From assembly GCA_038236005.1 (NCBI GenBank), contig JBBSTI010000027.1, positions 1 through 30,129 on the forward strand: a DNA stretch of 30,129 bases, written 5' to 3'. This DNA is from CANKBT01 sp038236005 (GTDB lineage Bacteria; Actinomycetota; Actinomycetes; Mycobacteriales; SCTD01). Within the stretch, counting starts at the first letter, position 1. Each line of letters opens with the position of its first letter. Position numbers and translations under genes: made by a program. The notes beneath the pieces are model-generated. The model did no database searches and was not told where the DNA came from. It was given only the letters and a program-made list of their open reading frames with translations. Positions 21,484 through 29,102 of the stretch are shown in pieces.

Positions 21484-22803
21484 TCATGCCATCAGCTCGA
21501 GCTGCCGGACCCACTTGGTGTTGCGCACCCCGGGCAAGGCCGGGACGATCACCCGGGCCGGGAAGCCGTGGTTCATCGACAGGTCGACGCCGTTCACCTG
21601 CAGCGCCAGCAGCGACCGGCTCGCGGTGACCTGGCCGCCAGTCAGCATGGTGCGGTTGAACGCCCCCCGCGACTCCAGCGAGAGCACCAGGGCGCGGTCC
21701 GGCTCGGGCAGCCCGGCCATCGCGGCGAGGTCGCGCAGGCGCACGCCGGTCCAGGTCTGGACCGAGGACCAGCCTTCGACGCAGGCGATCGGCAGCGTCT
21801 CGGTGCGCTGGTCCATCGCGAGCAGGTCGGCGCGGGACAGCTCCTGGGTGCCGGCCGGGCCGATCAGGGTGAGCCGCCAGGCGTCGGTCACCATGGCGTC
21901 CGTGACCTGGGCCGTACGCGCGGTCCGGTTGACCTGGAAGTCGTTGGGGCCGTCGCCATAGCTCAGACCGCGCACCGACAGCAGAGCGGTGGGCCGCAGG
22001 CTGTTGCCGGCGGTCTGGCCGATCGTCAGGGCGGTGACGGCCAGGCTGCCGCCGCCGACCAGGGCCAGGACCCCACGCCGGCTGATCGTCGGCTCGGCCG
22101 GGTCCGGGCTCACCAGCCCGTGCTCGTCAGGCGGCTCGGGGACGGTGTGCTCCCGGTCGGTCTTCAGCTCGTCCCGCAGCGAGCGGGCCCTGAGCGAGGC
22201 GCGCATGGTCGGCAGCTTGAGGGCGACGTGCAGCGCGAACGCGGCCAAGAACACCCAGGCGCCGTAGTAGTGCGCGGTGTAGAAGTCGAACTTCCAGGCG
22301 TAGTGGTACTGGATGTTCATCACGCCGGTGAGCAGCTCGAACAGGATCCCGCCGACCAGCAGCAGCAGCGAGGCCCGTTCCAGCAGCTGGGCGACCGACC
22401 GGGCCGGCGGCCAGACGAACAGCTTGGGCAGCACCGACCAGAGCTTGGCCAGCACGATCGGCACCAGCGCGAGACCCAGCACGACGTGCAGGCCCTGACT
22501 GACCCGGTAGAGCCAGACCGGGTTCGTCGGCCAGTCGAAGTAGGGCAGCCGCAGCAGCCCCGGGTCGCGAGGGAAGGCGTTGCCGGCGAACTGCGGGTCA
22601 TAGGCCGCGTAGGACAAGAAACCGGTGAGCAGCATGACCGGCAGGCCGATCAGCAGGACGAAGCCGAGGACCGACGTCAGCCAGGTGCCGCGCACCGGGC
22701 TACGAAAACGCGGCAGCGGCGGACGCGGCGCGTTCTCGAGCGCCTCGAACACCGGTTGCGGGAAGCCGTGGCGGGCGGGCTCCGGGCCGACGCGGGTGCT
22801 CAT
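21484..22803 (-). CDS. Membrane molybdopterin-dependent oxidoreductase (sulfite-oxidase fold) with N-terminal cytochrome b561-like helices
   Basis: This 439-residue protein has two parts. The first 210 residues have four or five helices (TSVLGFVLLIGLPVMLLTGF, LYRVSQGLHVVLGLALVPIV, ASLLLLVGGILFELLTGV) with possible haem histidines in QGLHVVL and FALHVAL. After a Pro/Glu-rich linker, SRRGVLALVGGG gives a fifth or sixth segment that resembles a twin-arginine signal. The C-terminal domain is of the sulfite oxidase/SoxC/YedY type: the molybdenum-ligand Cys is in LPIACVEGWSS (near 340), with WTGVRLRDL and MNHGFPARVIVP following. Such enzymes oxidise or reduce sulfur or N/S-oxides at the outer membrane face. 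The substrate is unknown. The start overlaps the methyltransferase stop (ATGA). Confidence 0.9.
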   Translation of the reverse strand: MSTRVGPEPARHGFPQPVFEALENAPRPPLPRFRSPVRGTWLTSVLGFVLLIGLPVMLLTGFLSYAAYDPQFAGNAFPRDPGLLRLPYFDWPTNPVWLYRVSQGLHVVLGLALVPIVLAKLWSVLPKLFVWPPARSVAQLLERASLLLLVGGILFELLTGVMNIQYHYAWKFDFYTAHYYGAWVFLAAFALHVALKLPTMRASLRARSLRDELKTDREHTVPEPPDEHGLVSPDPAEPTISRRGVLALVGGGSLAVTALTIGQTAGNSLRPTALLSVRGLSYGDGPNDFQVNRTARTAQVTDAMVTDAWRLTLIGPAGTQELSRADLLAMDQRTETLPIACVEGWSSVQTWTGVRLRDLAAMAGLPEPDRALVLSLESRGAFNRTMLTGGQVTASRSLLALQVNGVDLSMNHGFPARVIVPALPGVRNTKWVRQLELMA

Positions 22804-23486
22804 CTGCTGATCATGCCGTACGTATCGGTCGGAAGGGTGCTTTTCTTCAGCTCAGCGAACCAGCGGCCGGACGACTGCCAGCTGTCGATCACCGTGAGGT
22901 CGACCCCTGAGGCGAAGCTGTCGATGTCTGACGCGCTGACGTGCGCCCAGGGGAACCAGCCGCTGCTGGCCCCGCTGCTGCTCTCCAGGCGCACCCGGAC
23001 CGCGCTGCTGGGGATGTCCGGCGGGTCGAGCTCGACCAGGACCGAGCCGCCCGGTGTCAGCAGGTGGTGCGCCCGACGCAGCAGCAGGGCCGGGTTGCCG
23101 CCGATCCCGACGTTGCCGTCGGCCAGCAGCACGGTCTGCCAGGCGGTGTCGTCCAGGATCTGGTCGTGGACCGAGGCGTGCAGCACGACGACGCCGGACA
23201 GCCGGGCGACCTCGACGGCCATCGGTGCCACGTCGACGCCCAGGCACTCCACGCCGCGAGCGTGCAGCGCTGCGGTGAGCCGACCGGGTCCGCAACCGAT
23301 GTCTAGGACCGAGCCGACGCAGCGCCCGAGCAGCCCGAGGTCGGCGCCGGCCGCCCGTTCGGTCCAGCGCGGCAGGTCCAGGAGCATGCGGCGGTCGTCC
23401 TCGTAGCGCAGCCAGGTCCTCGCCGGGCTGCCGCTCACGGCCGCGCGAAGGTCCTCGCCGTACACGTCCAGCGGGGAGGTGCTCAC
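22800..23486 (-). CDS. Class I SAM-dependent methyltransferase
   Basis: This 228-residue protein has the SAM-binding motif I VLDIGCGPGRLTAAL, the acidic end of strand 2 in CLGVDVAPMAVEVAR, and post-motifs ILLADGNVGIGGNP-like and GGSVLVELDPP. It starts at GTG 23486 (VSTSPLDVYGEDLRAAVSG), overlapping the stop of the glycosyltransferase gene by GTGA, and its own stop overlaps the molybdoenzyme ATG. The methyl acceptor is not evident. The strict coupling with neighbours argues that all four products work in one process. Confidence 0.9.
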   Translation of the reverse strand: MSTSPLDVYGEDLRAAVSGSPARTWLRYEDDRRMLLDLPRWTERAAGADLGLLGRCVGSVLDIGCGPGRLTAALHARGVECLGVDVAPMAVEVARLSGVVVLHASVHDQILDDTAWQTVLLADGNVGIGGNPALLLRRAHHLLTPGGSVLVELDPPDIPSSAVRVRLESSSGASSGWFPWAHVSASDIDSFASGVDLTVIDSWQSSGRWFAELKKSTLPTDTYGMISR

Positions 23487-24196
23487 GACGCCAGCACCCC
23501 CGGTGCAGGTCCGTCGAGGACCAGCCCGTCGAGCACCAGCTCGTCGACGAGCCGTCGGAGCGGGTCGGTCGGCGGCAGGAGCTCGGCCACGGCGGCGAGG
23601 TCGACGACGTCGTCGACGTCGCGGAGCACCGGCAGCGGCGTTACCGGACGACCGAGGGCCGTCAACCGGTCGTGCTGCGCCTGCCCGGCCAGGGCGGTCG
23701 ACATCGGCACACCGTCGAAGGCGCCCGGCAGCGGGTCGTGCAGGCCCAGCGCCCACCAGCCGCCGTCCTGCGCCCGGCCCAGGACGGCGTCGGCTCCCGG
23801 CGCGAGCAGGGTGTCCAGGGACCGAGCGAGCATCGACGAGGTGAGCTGAGGGGTGTCCATCCCGACCAGCAGCATCGGGAGCTGGGTCAGGGCCCAGGCG
23901 TCGTCGAAGGCCGCTGCCAGCCGTTCGCCGAGCGACCCGCCTCGCTGGGGGAGCACCGAGAAGCCGGCGGGGAGCCACGGGCCGGGCCGCCCGGACAGGA
24001 TCAGCGTGCGGGCGACACCGGGGGTCGCGGTCACGGCGGTCAGCGTGGCGGCGAGACAGGCGGTGGCGACCTCGGCGCACTGCGTGTCGTTCAGCGGCGG
24101 TGACAGTCGCGTCTTGACCTTTCCGGGCACCGGCTCCTTCGCCAGCACCAGGACATGGGCACGGAGCCCGTCGGTGGAGCGGAGCGGGGCGGGCAC
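23483..24196 (-). CDS. TIGR04282-type glycosyltransferase (DUF2064)
   Basis: This 237-residue GT-A-fold protein has the family marks VLAKEPVPGKVKTRLSPPL near the start, GSLGERLAAAFDDA, LLVGMDTPQL and LGRAQDGGWWALGL. The family was named from arsenosugar loci but is widespread in actinobacteria without arsenic genes, so an arsenic role is not supported here. GTG 24196 has a good GGAGG site four bases upstream and replaces longer in-frame extensions. It is the first gene of a run coupled by 4-base overlaps to the methyltransferase and molybdoenzyme. Confidence 0.9.
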   Translation of the reverse strand: MPAPLRSTDGLRAHVLVLAKEPVPGKVKTRLSPPLNDTQCAEVATACLAATLTAVTATPGVARTLILSGRPGPWLPAGFSVLPQRGGSLGERLAAAFDDAWALTQLPMLLVGMDTPQLTSSMLARSLDTLLAPGADAVLGRAQDGGWWALGLHDPLPGAFDGVPMSTALAGQAQHDRLTALGRPVTPLPVLRDVDDVVDLAAVAELLPPTDPLRRLVDELVLDGLVLDGPAPGVLAS

Positions 24197-24282
24197 GAGA
24201 CCTCCGTGCGGGTCAGGGATGGGCGGTAGGGGCGATTGCCGAGAACAGCCGAGGAACAGCCGGGAAAAGTATGAAGGGGACG

Positions 24283-24951
24283 TTACGGCGGGTCCGCCAC
24301 GGTGAGCTTGGCGATGCCCAGCAGCGCACCGTCCGGCAGCTGGGCCGATGACAGCCCGAGGGCCTCGCGGACCAGGGCAGCGCCTGCCGGGTGCAGGGAT
24401 ACCCGGATCCCGTCCAGGACCGGACGGCCGTCCTCGCGCCGCAGCGGCTGCAGGGTCGAGCCGTCCAGGACGAACACGTCGGTCCCGACCCCGGCGACCG
24501 CGCCGGTGACCAGCGACTGCCCGGGCAGCATGACGAGCCTGCCGAGCGAGACCTCGGCGCCGGCCCGGGTCAGCGTCAGCCCCGACCGTCCGTGCTCGAC
24601 GCGACCACGGACGTACGGCGAGGAGACGCGCTTGTCGTACACCTCCAGCCGCCCGCCGGTGACGGGCAGCGTGAGGACGTCGCGGACCAGCGCGGCGCCC
24701 GGACCGGCGGTGGTGCGGACCCCGGCAGCGGCCAGGTCGTGCAGCAGCGCCGGGTCCAGGGTGAGCATGGTGCTGCCGCCGGCGGACAGGTCCCCGACCA
24801 GCAGGACCGGTCCGGCCTGCGCCGCGCGCGGTTCGGTGCCGCCCGAGACCGTCCCGGCGCACCCGCTGAGCGCCACCAGCCCGACGAGCGCGAGGGCACC
24901 TACGCAGGTCCTGCGCCCGTGGGCGGTCCGACGCGCTCGGTGGGGTCGCAT
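24283..24951 (-). CDS. Secreted lipoprotein, paralogue of the next gene
   Basis: This 222-residue protein starts MRPHRARRTAHGRR, then a hydrophobic stretch and lipobox VALSGC (Cys near 31). The body is built of beta-rich segments: GGSTMLTLDPALLHDLAAAG, LTLPVTGGRLEVYDKR, VEHGRSGLTLTRAGAEVSLG and DGSTLQPLRREDGRPVLDG. The same order and motifs occur in the gene at 25061. I do not recognise a characterised family; related secreted proteins appear in several phyla. ATG 24951 has AAGGA upstream. It is separated from its paralogue by a strong hairpin. Confidence 0.8.
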   Translation of the reverse strand: MRPHRARRTAHGRRTCVGALALVGLVALSGCAGTVSGGTEPRAAQAGPVLLVGDLSAGGSTMLTLDPALLHDLAAAGVRTTAGPGAALVRDVLTLPVTGGRLEVYDKRVSSPYVRGRVEHGRSGLTLTRAGAEVSLGRLVMLPGQSLVTGAVAGVGTDVFVLDGSTLQPLRREDGRPVLDGIRVSLHPAGAALVREALGLSSAQLPDGALLGIAKLTVADPP

Positions 24952-25003
24952 CGGGCGGTCCTTCCTGCTGCGGCGACGGGCGGTGGACGAGCTGACGCAC
25001 AGG

Positions 25004-25041
25004 CCGAAGGGCGCGAGCGGAGAACCGCTCGCGCCCTTCGG
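25004..25041 (-). terminator. Very strong hairpin between the two lipoprotein genes (17-bp stem, 4-base loop)
   Basis: Arms 25004-25020 and 25025-25041 are perfectly complementary (left arm CCGAAGGGCGCGAGCGG) around AGAA. It starts 20 bases after the stop of the lipoprotein gene at 25061-25735 and is read on the minus strand. No T-tract follows. It should stop or reduce transcription into the downstream paralogue, or protect the 3' end of the upstream mRNA. Confidence 0.75.
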
Positions 25042-25060
25042 GTGGTGCTGTGCCGCGCGA

Positions 25061-25735
25061 CTACTTGGTAGCGGCGGTGATCTTCGCGACGCCGACGGTG
25101 AAGTAGTCGGGGAGCTGGTCCGCGGTGACGCCGAAGGTCTTGCGCAGCAGCGCAGCGGCGTCCGGGTGCAGCTTGACGGTGGTGCCCTCGAGGATGGCGT
25201 TGTCACCCTCGGTCGCGAGCGGCTGGAGGGTCGAGCCGTCCAGGAAGAACAGGTTGGCCGACGGAGCGACCTCCTCGCCGTTCGCCGAGACCTTGCCGGT
25301 CAGGACCGACTTGCCCGGGTCGACGACGAAGTCCTCCAGGTCGACCTCGATGCCGCCGGCCGTGAGGGACAGGCCCGAGCCTTCGTGCTTGATCTCGCCC
25401 TGCACGTACGGGTCGACAGCGCCCTTCTCGAAGACCTTGACGTTGCCGCCGGTGATCGGGAAGGACAGGACGCCGGCGTCCAGCGTCGCGGTGCCGAGCA
25501 CGCCCGGGGCAACCTTGAGGGCGGTGAGGCCGTCGACGAAGCCCTGGTCCAGGGTGACGGCCGTGCTGACGCCGTTGGACAGGTCAGCGATGGTGGCGAC
25601 CGGGTCGGTGTTGGCGCTGCTGCTGCTGGCGGCGGCGGACGGGCTGGTGGAGGTGGCGGCACTGCCGCCGCAGGCGGCGAGCGTGAGGCTGAGCAGGCCG
25701 GTGACGGCGACGGCGGCGATCTTGGTGGAGCGCAT
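25061..25735 (-). CDS. Secreted lipoprotein with beta-rich domain
   Basis: This 224-residue protein has a clear lipoprotein signal, MRSTKIAAVAVTGLLSLTLA followed by AACGG (Cys22). A Ser/Ala/Thr linker follows, then a domain with STAVTLDQGFVDGLTALKVA, SFPITGGNVKVFEKG, GEIKHEGSGLSLTAGGIEVD and FLDGSTLQPLATEGDN. This matches the paralogue at 24283 along its length. The domain resembles a broad group of secreted proteins with the pattern FPITGG...H.GGL.L, whose function I cannot name. ATG 25735 has AAGGGA about ten bases upstream. It is the first gene after a 207-base divergent gap. Confidence 0.85.
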   Translation of the reverse strand: MRSTKIAAVAVTGLLSLTLAACGGSAATSTSPSAAASSSSANTDPVATIADLSNGVSTAVTLDQGFVDGLTALKVAPGVLGTATLDAGVLSFPITGGNVKVFEKGAVDPYVQGEIKHEGSGLSLTAGGIEVDLEDFVVDPGKSVLTGKVSANGEEVAPSANLFFLDGSTLQPLATEGDNAILEGTTVKLHPDAAALLRKTFGVTADQLPDYFTVGVAKITAATK

Positions 25736-25942
25736 GAGGTGGATCCCTTCGGAGGCTGTGGGGTCGTGCTGCGTTGTCAGCAAGTCGTTCGCCGCCCGGG
25801 CGCTAGCGGTTCGGTAAAAAGTGCTGTGACCTGGCGCACGGGGGGCCTGTGCGACGCTCCGCGGGTCGGATCCGCGGAGTTCTCGGGGGTCTTGCCGCGG
25901 CCCGGTCACGACGTCGCGTCCTTCTCGTGATCGGACCGTGTC
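25736..25942. other. Divergent intergenic region between lipoprotein and mannosyltransferase-like gene
   Basis: This 207-base gap should hold promoters for both directions. A perfect inverted repeat lies at 25857-25879 (CTCCGCGG, 7-base loop, CCGCGGAG), and an A-run TAAAAA is at 25815-25820. I cannot place -10 and -35 elements with confidence. Confidence 0.5.
25857..25879. repeat. 8-bp inverted repeat with 7-base loop
   Basis: CTCCGCGG at 25857-25864 pairs perfectly with CCGCGGAG at 25872-25879. It lies in the divergent gap upstream of both flanking genes and is a possible operator or 5' hairpin. Confidence 0.4.
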
Positions 25943-27364
25943 GTGCCCGTGACCCGTCGCCGACCGTCCAGGGCGGGCGCTGCCCTGGTCGGGCTGCTGC
26001 TGGCAGGTGTGGCGGAGGCGGTGCTGGCCCGGGCGAGCAGCGGTCCCGGCGGGATCCTCGAGCGGCAGTACGTCCTGCTGGGCGTGATCGGGGCATGGGC
26101 GGTGGTCTTCGCCCTGGCGGTCCGGCTCGCCTTCCTGGTGCCACGACGCCCGGCCGTGGTCGTCGTGCTGCTGCTGGCGACCCTGGTCCGGCTGGCTTCG
26201 GTCTCGGCGAAGGCGCCGCTGTCGGACGACCTGTACCGCTACGCCTGGGACGGCGTGGTGCAGCACGCCGACATCAACCCCTACCTGTATCCGCCGGAGG
26301 CCGACCGCCTGAGGTCCCTGCGCGACACCGGTGGCGGCGACTGGCTCTGGCCGCAGAGCAAGGCGGGGAAGGACCGCGAGACCCGGATCAACCGGCCGAA
26401 CGTCGAGACGATCTATCCCCCGGTGGCCGAGGCCTGGTTCTGGGCGGTGCATGCGGTCGTGCCGTTGTCGCTGCAGGACCGGGGGTTCGAGCTGGTCGGT
26501 CTGGTCCTGGAGCTGGCGATCATGGCGGTCTTGCTGGCGCTGCTCCGGTCCCGTGGCCGCGACCCACGGTGGATCGCGCTGTATGCCCTGTGCCCGGTGC
26601 CGGTCCTCGAGCACGTCCAGAACGCGCACGTCGACGCCCTCGGGGTGCTGCTCACGCTGCTCGCCGTGCTGGCCGTGCAGCGGTCGCCCCGGGCACCCGC
26701 GTGGGCCGGAGCGGCCCTCGCCGCCGCAGCCCTGGTCAAGGTGTATCCCGTCCTGCTGCTCCCGCTGCTGCTGCGCCGTCGTCAGGGACGCGCGCGGGTC
26801 CTGCTGGCCTTCGCGGGCGTCGCGGTGGTCGGTTACCTCCCGCACGTCGCCGACGTCGGGATCAAGGTGCTCGGCTACCTGCCCGGTTATCTCTCCGAGG
26901 AGAAGTACGACGAGGGCACCCGCTATGTCCTGGTCACCCTCACCGGCCTCTCGGGCCTGCCCGCGACGGCGCTGACCGCGGCGTTGCTGCTGGCGCTGCT
27001 GGTCTGGGTCCTGCGCGGCATGCGCGCCCCCGACGGCGGGCCTGCGGACTACGACGACCACGGCAGCGCTGACGGCGGTGACCTGGCCGTCGCTTCGGTC
27101 CGTCTGCTCGCCGGGGTCTTCCTGCTGATCACGCCGGTACAGCCCTGGTACACGGTCCTGCTCGTCGCTCTCGCGACCGTGACCGGCGCCTGGTGGGCCG
27201 TCGCTGTGTCGCTCGCCGCCTATCCCTTGTTCTTCCAGACCATCACTGAAGGCGGCGGGGTGGCGTACGGGAGGGTCTCCTACGGTCTGGCGGCCGTGCT
27301 GGTGCTGGGCGTGAGCCTCGCGCGGCGCCGGGCTCAGGAGTCTGTGGCGGTCCGGACCGGGTAG
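25943..27364 (+). CDS. GT-C family glycosyltransferase (DUF2029/GT87-like polyprenyl mannosyltransferase)
   Basis: This 473-residue polytopic protein has about ten hydrophobic helices. An extracytoplasmic loop after the second or third helix holds SDDLYRYAWDGVVQHADINP, followed by PYLYPP and INRPNVETIYPP. The Asp-Asp and NPY..PP..IYPP pattern is the hallmark of GT87-like mannosyltransferases that use polyprenyl-phosphate sugar on the outer face. Later helices carry LVKVYPVLLLPLLLRRR and TPVQPWYTVLLV. The GTG at 25943 or the one at 25949 can serve as start; no ribosome binding site is clear. Its 3' end overlaps the convergent GT-C gene by 31 bases. Confidence 0.85.
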   Translation: MPVTRRRPSRAGAALVGLLLAGVAEAVLARASSGPGGILERQYVLLGVIGAWAVVFALAVRLAFLVPRRPAVVVVLLLATLVRLASVSAKAPLSDDLYRYAWDGVVQHADINPYLYPPEADRLRSLRDTGGGDWLWPQSKAGKDRETRINRPNVETIYPPVAEAWFWAVHAVVPLSLQDRGFELVGLVLELAIMAVLLALLRSRGRDPRWIALYALCPVPVLEHVQNAHVDALGVLLTLLAVLAVQRSPRAPAWAGAALAAAALVKVYPVLLLPLLLRRRQGRARVLLAFAGVAVVGYLPHVADVGIKVLGYLPGYLSEEKYDEGTRYVLVTLTGLSGLPATALTAALLLALLVWVLRGMRAPDGGPADYDDHGSADGGDLAVASVRLLAGVFLLITPVQPWYTVLLVALATVTGAWWAVAVSLAAYPLFFQTITEGGGVAYGRVSYGLAAVLVLGVSLARRRAQESVAVRTG

Positions 27365-28899
27365 CGCTCGACGATGGCCTGCTCCCGGTAGCCGGACCGG
27401 ATGCGGATCAGGTTCGTCGGTCTGCCGCGCAGCCCACGCAGCGTCTCGTTGAGCACCTCGCACTGCCGGCCGAACGTCCGGTAGCCGGGAGCCCAGACCA
27501 CGAAGACCGCGCCGGCGGCCCGAGCATCCAGGCGCTCGGCGATGCGCACCGGGTCGGCCGCGTCGTTGCGCTGCTCGTAGTCCACCCAGTCGATCAGGGA
27601 CGGGTCGTCCAGCAGGGGATAGCCCACCTGGTCGGTCCCCGCGGGCAGCCGCCGGCTGACTGCGGGCCCGAGCTGGTCGGGGCAGTAGACGACCACGTCC
27701 CCTGGACCCAGTCGCGGCTGGATCGCGGCTGCCGTGAGCCCGGCCTGCGTGCGGGTCGTCGAGAACGGCTGGCCGACCACGCCGGCGAGGCCGGTGGTCG
27801 TGACCACCGCGAGCGTGACCGCCAGCGCGGTGCGAGGAAGGGCGCGCAGTCCGGTGGCCGCCACGAGCAGCACGGGAGCCAGTGCGACCGAGGAGTACCG
27901 GGGAGCAAAGCCTGCCCCCACGACCATCCCGGCGACCAGACCCAGCAGGACAGCGCCGAGCCCGGCCGTCAGCAGGACGGCCGCCCGACGGTGCAGCGGA
28001 CCCCCGACCCGCACGCCGGACGGGCCGCCCTGCACGCCGTCAGTCGACGGGCCGGCCTGGTGGCCGGCCACCGCGAGCACGAGCAGGACCAGGACGGTGA
28101 GGGTCAGGACGATGCCCCACGGACTGTTGCCGCCGGACCATTCGTTCACCGTGCGATAGAGGTCGGAGAAGCTGGGTGTCGGAGCCCATGGCGTCCCGGT
28201 GCGCCGCACCTGGAACAGGAAGTCCGGGATCCATGGGGCGAACAGGATGCCCCCGGCGACCAGCGCGACCAGGACGCGCCGCGCCGCGGACCGGCCGCTC
28301 AGCGAGAGGCCCACCAGCACCAGGCCGGTGGCGGCGAGCAGGAACAGCGCCCAGTAGTGGGTCAGGGCGAGAGACCCCGACAGGACCGCGACGAGCAAGA
28401 GCCGAAGGTAGGAGGGTCTCTCGAGCGCCCGGAGCACGGCGAGCACCCCCAGCAGGGCCAGCAGCTGCACCAGGGCGTACATCCTGGTCTCCGTGGCGTA
28501 CCTCACAGCGAACGGGTTCACCGCCAGCAGGAGCAGCGCGCCCCAGGCGACGGTCGAACCGCCGAGCCGCCGGCCGGTGGCGAACATCACGGGGAGCGCG
28601 GCGAGCGAGAACACCGTGGACAGGGCGCGGGTGGCGGTCGCCGACTCGCCGAACAGGATCATCCAGACGTGCAGCACCAGGTAGTAGAGGGGGGGCGAAC
28701 CGTCTCTTCTCAGGGCTTCCAGCAGCTGTGGCACGGGACGTCGGGCGATCTCGATCGACAAGGACTCGTCCAGCCAGAGCACGCTGGCGGAGTGCAGCCG
28801 GACCAGGACCGAGACGAGGATCACCACCACCAGCAGCGCAAGCACGACGTTTGCGGACGGTCGGCGGGGCGGCGCGAGCTGCACGGGGTCGGTCATCAC
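27334..28899 (-). CDS. GT-C family glycosyltransferase (GT39/ArnT-like)
   Basis: This 521-residue polytopic protein has a first helix NVVLALLVVVILVSVLVRL followed by LWLDESLSIEIARR, the Asp-Glu loop of GT39/ArnT-type enzymes that take sugar from polyprenyl phosphate. DGSPPLYYLVLHVWM, NPFAVRYATETRMYALVQLL and LTHYWALFLL are typical next elements. The C-terminal 130 residues are extracytoplasmic (VVVYCPDQLGPAV and later). GTG 28899 and ATG 28896 are equivalent choices, preceded by GATGAT and no ribosome binding site. It converges with the GT87-like gene and diverges from the FAD enzyme. Confidence 0.88.
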   Translation of the reverse strand: MMTDPVQLAPPRRPSANVVLALLVVVILVSVLVRLHSASVLWLDESLSIEIARRPVPQLLEALRRDGSPPLYYLVLHVWMILFGESATATRALSTVFSLAALPVMFATGRRLGGSTVAWGALLLLAVNPFAVRYATETRMYALVQLLALLGVLAVLRALERPSYLRLLLVAVLSGSLALTHYWALFLLAATGLVLVGLSLSGRSAARRVLVALVAGGILFAPWIPDFLFQVRRTGTPWAPTPSFSDLYRTVNEWSGGNSPWGIVLTLTVLVLLVLAVAGHQAGPSTDGVQGGPSGVRVGGPLHRRAAVLLTAGLGAVLLGLVAGMVVGAGFAPRYSSVALAPVLLVAATGLRALPRTALAVTLAVVTTTGLAGVVGQPFSTTRTQAGLTAAAIQPRLGPGDVVVYCPDQLGPAVSRRLPAGTDQVGYPLLDDPSLIDWVDYEQRNDAADPVRIAERLDARAAGAVFVVWAPGYRTFGRQCEVLNETLRGLRGRPTNLIRIRSGYREQAIVERYPVRTATDS

Positions 28900-29102
28900 G
28901 GTCCATCATCCGCCCTGGACATCTCTTGTGACGTTTTTGTGACAGTGTCGCGGGACCGATCGTGGGTAAAGCGTCGTTAACCTGTCACCAGGTCGCCGGG
29001 TCTTCTCGGCAACGACCCCCGAACCGGTGACGACTCGGTCCCGTCGTGTGCTGCAGCAGCAGTCCGGCGCACGCGGCCAGACCCGTCGAAGAAGGAGTGT
29101 GC
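28900..29102. promoter_or_regulatory. Divergent control region with TTGTGAC direct repeats
   Basis: TTGTGAC occurs at 28926-28932 and 28937-28943, exactly 11 bases apart, giving GTGAC-N6-GTGAC. That is the one-turn spacing used by OmpR-type response regulators, including MtrA. GTGACAG at 28939-28945 also has an inverted partner CTGTCAC at 28982-28988. The region lies between a GT-C gene and the FAD enzyme, so a cell-envelope regulator is plausible. The right end has AAGGAG before the FAD gene start. No riboswitch consensus is recognisable. Confidence 0.45.

Noticed and set aside
21568..23406. Long plus-strand frame across the molybdoenzyme and methyltransferase genes
   Set aside because: It is composition-driven and opposite two genes with complete motifs and coupled starts.
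23483..24196. Arsenosugar biosynthesis locus
   Set aside because: Only the family name of the TIGR04282 transferase suggests this. No arsenic methyltransferase, radical SAM or arsenic-resistance gene is nearby.
28900..29102. Riboswitch upstream of the FAD enzyme
   Set aside because: The region is moderately structured but matches no consensus I know, such as ydaO or cobalamin. The direct repeat explains it better.
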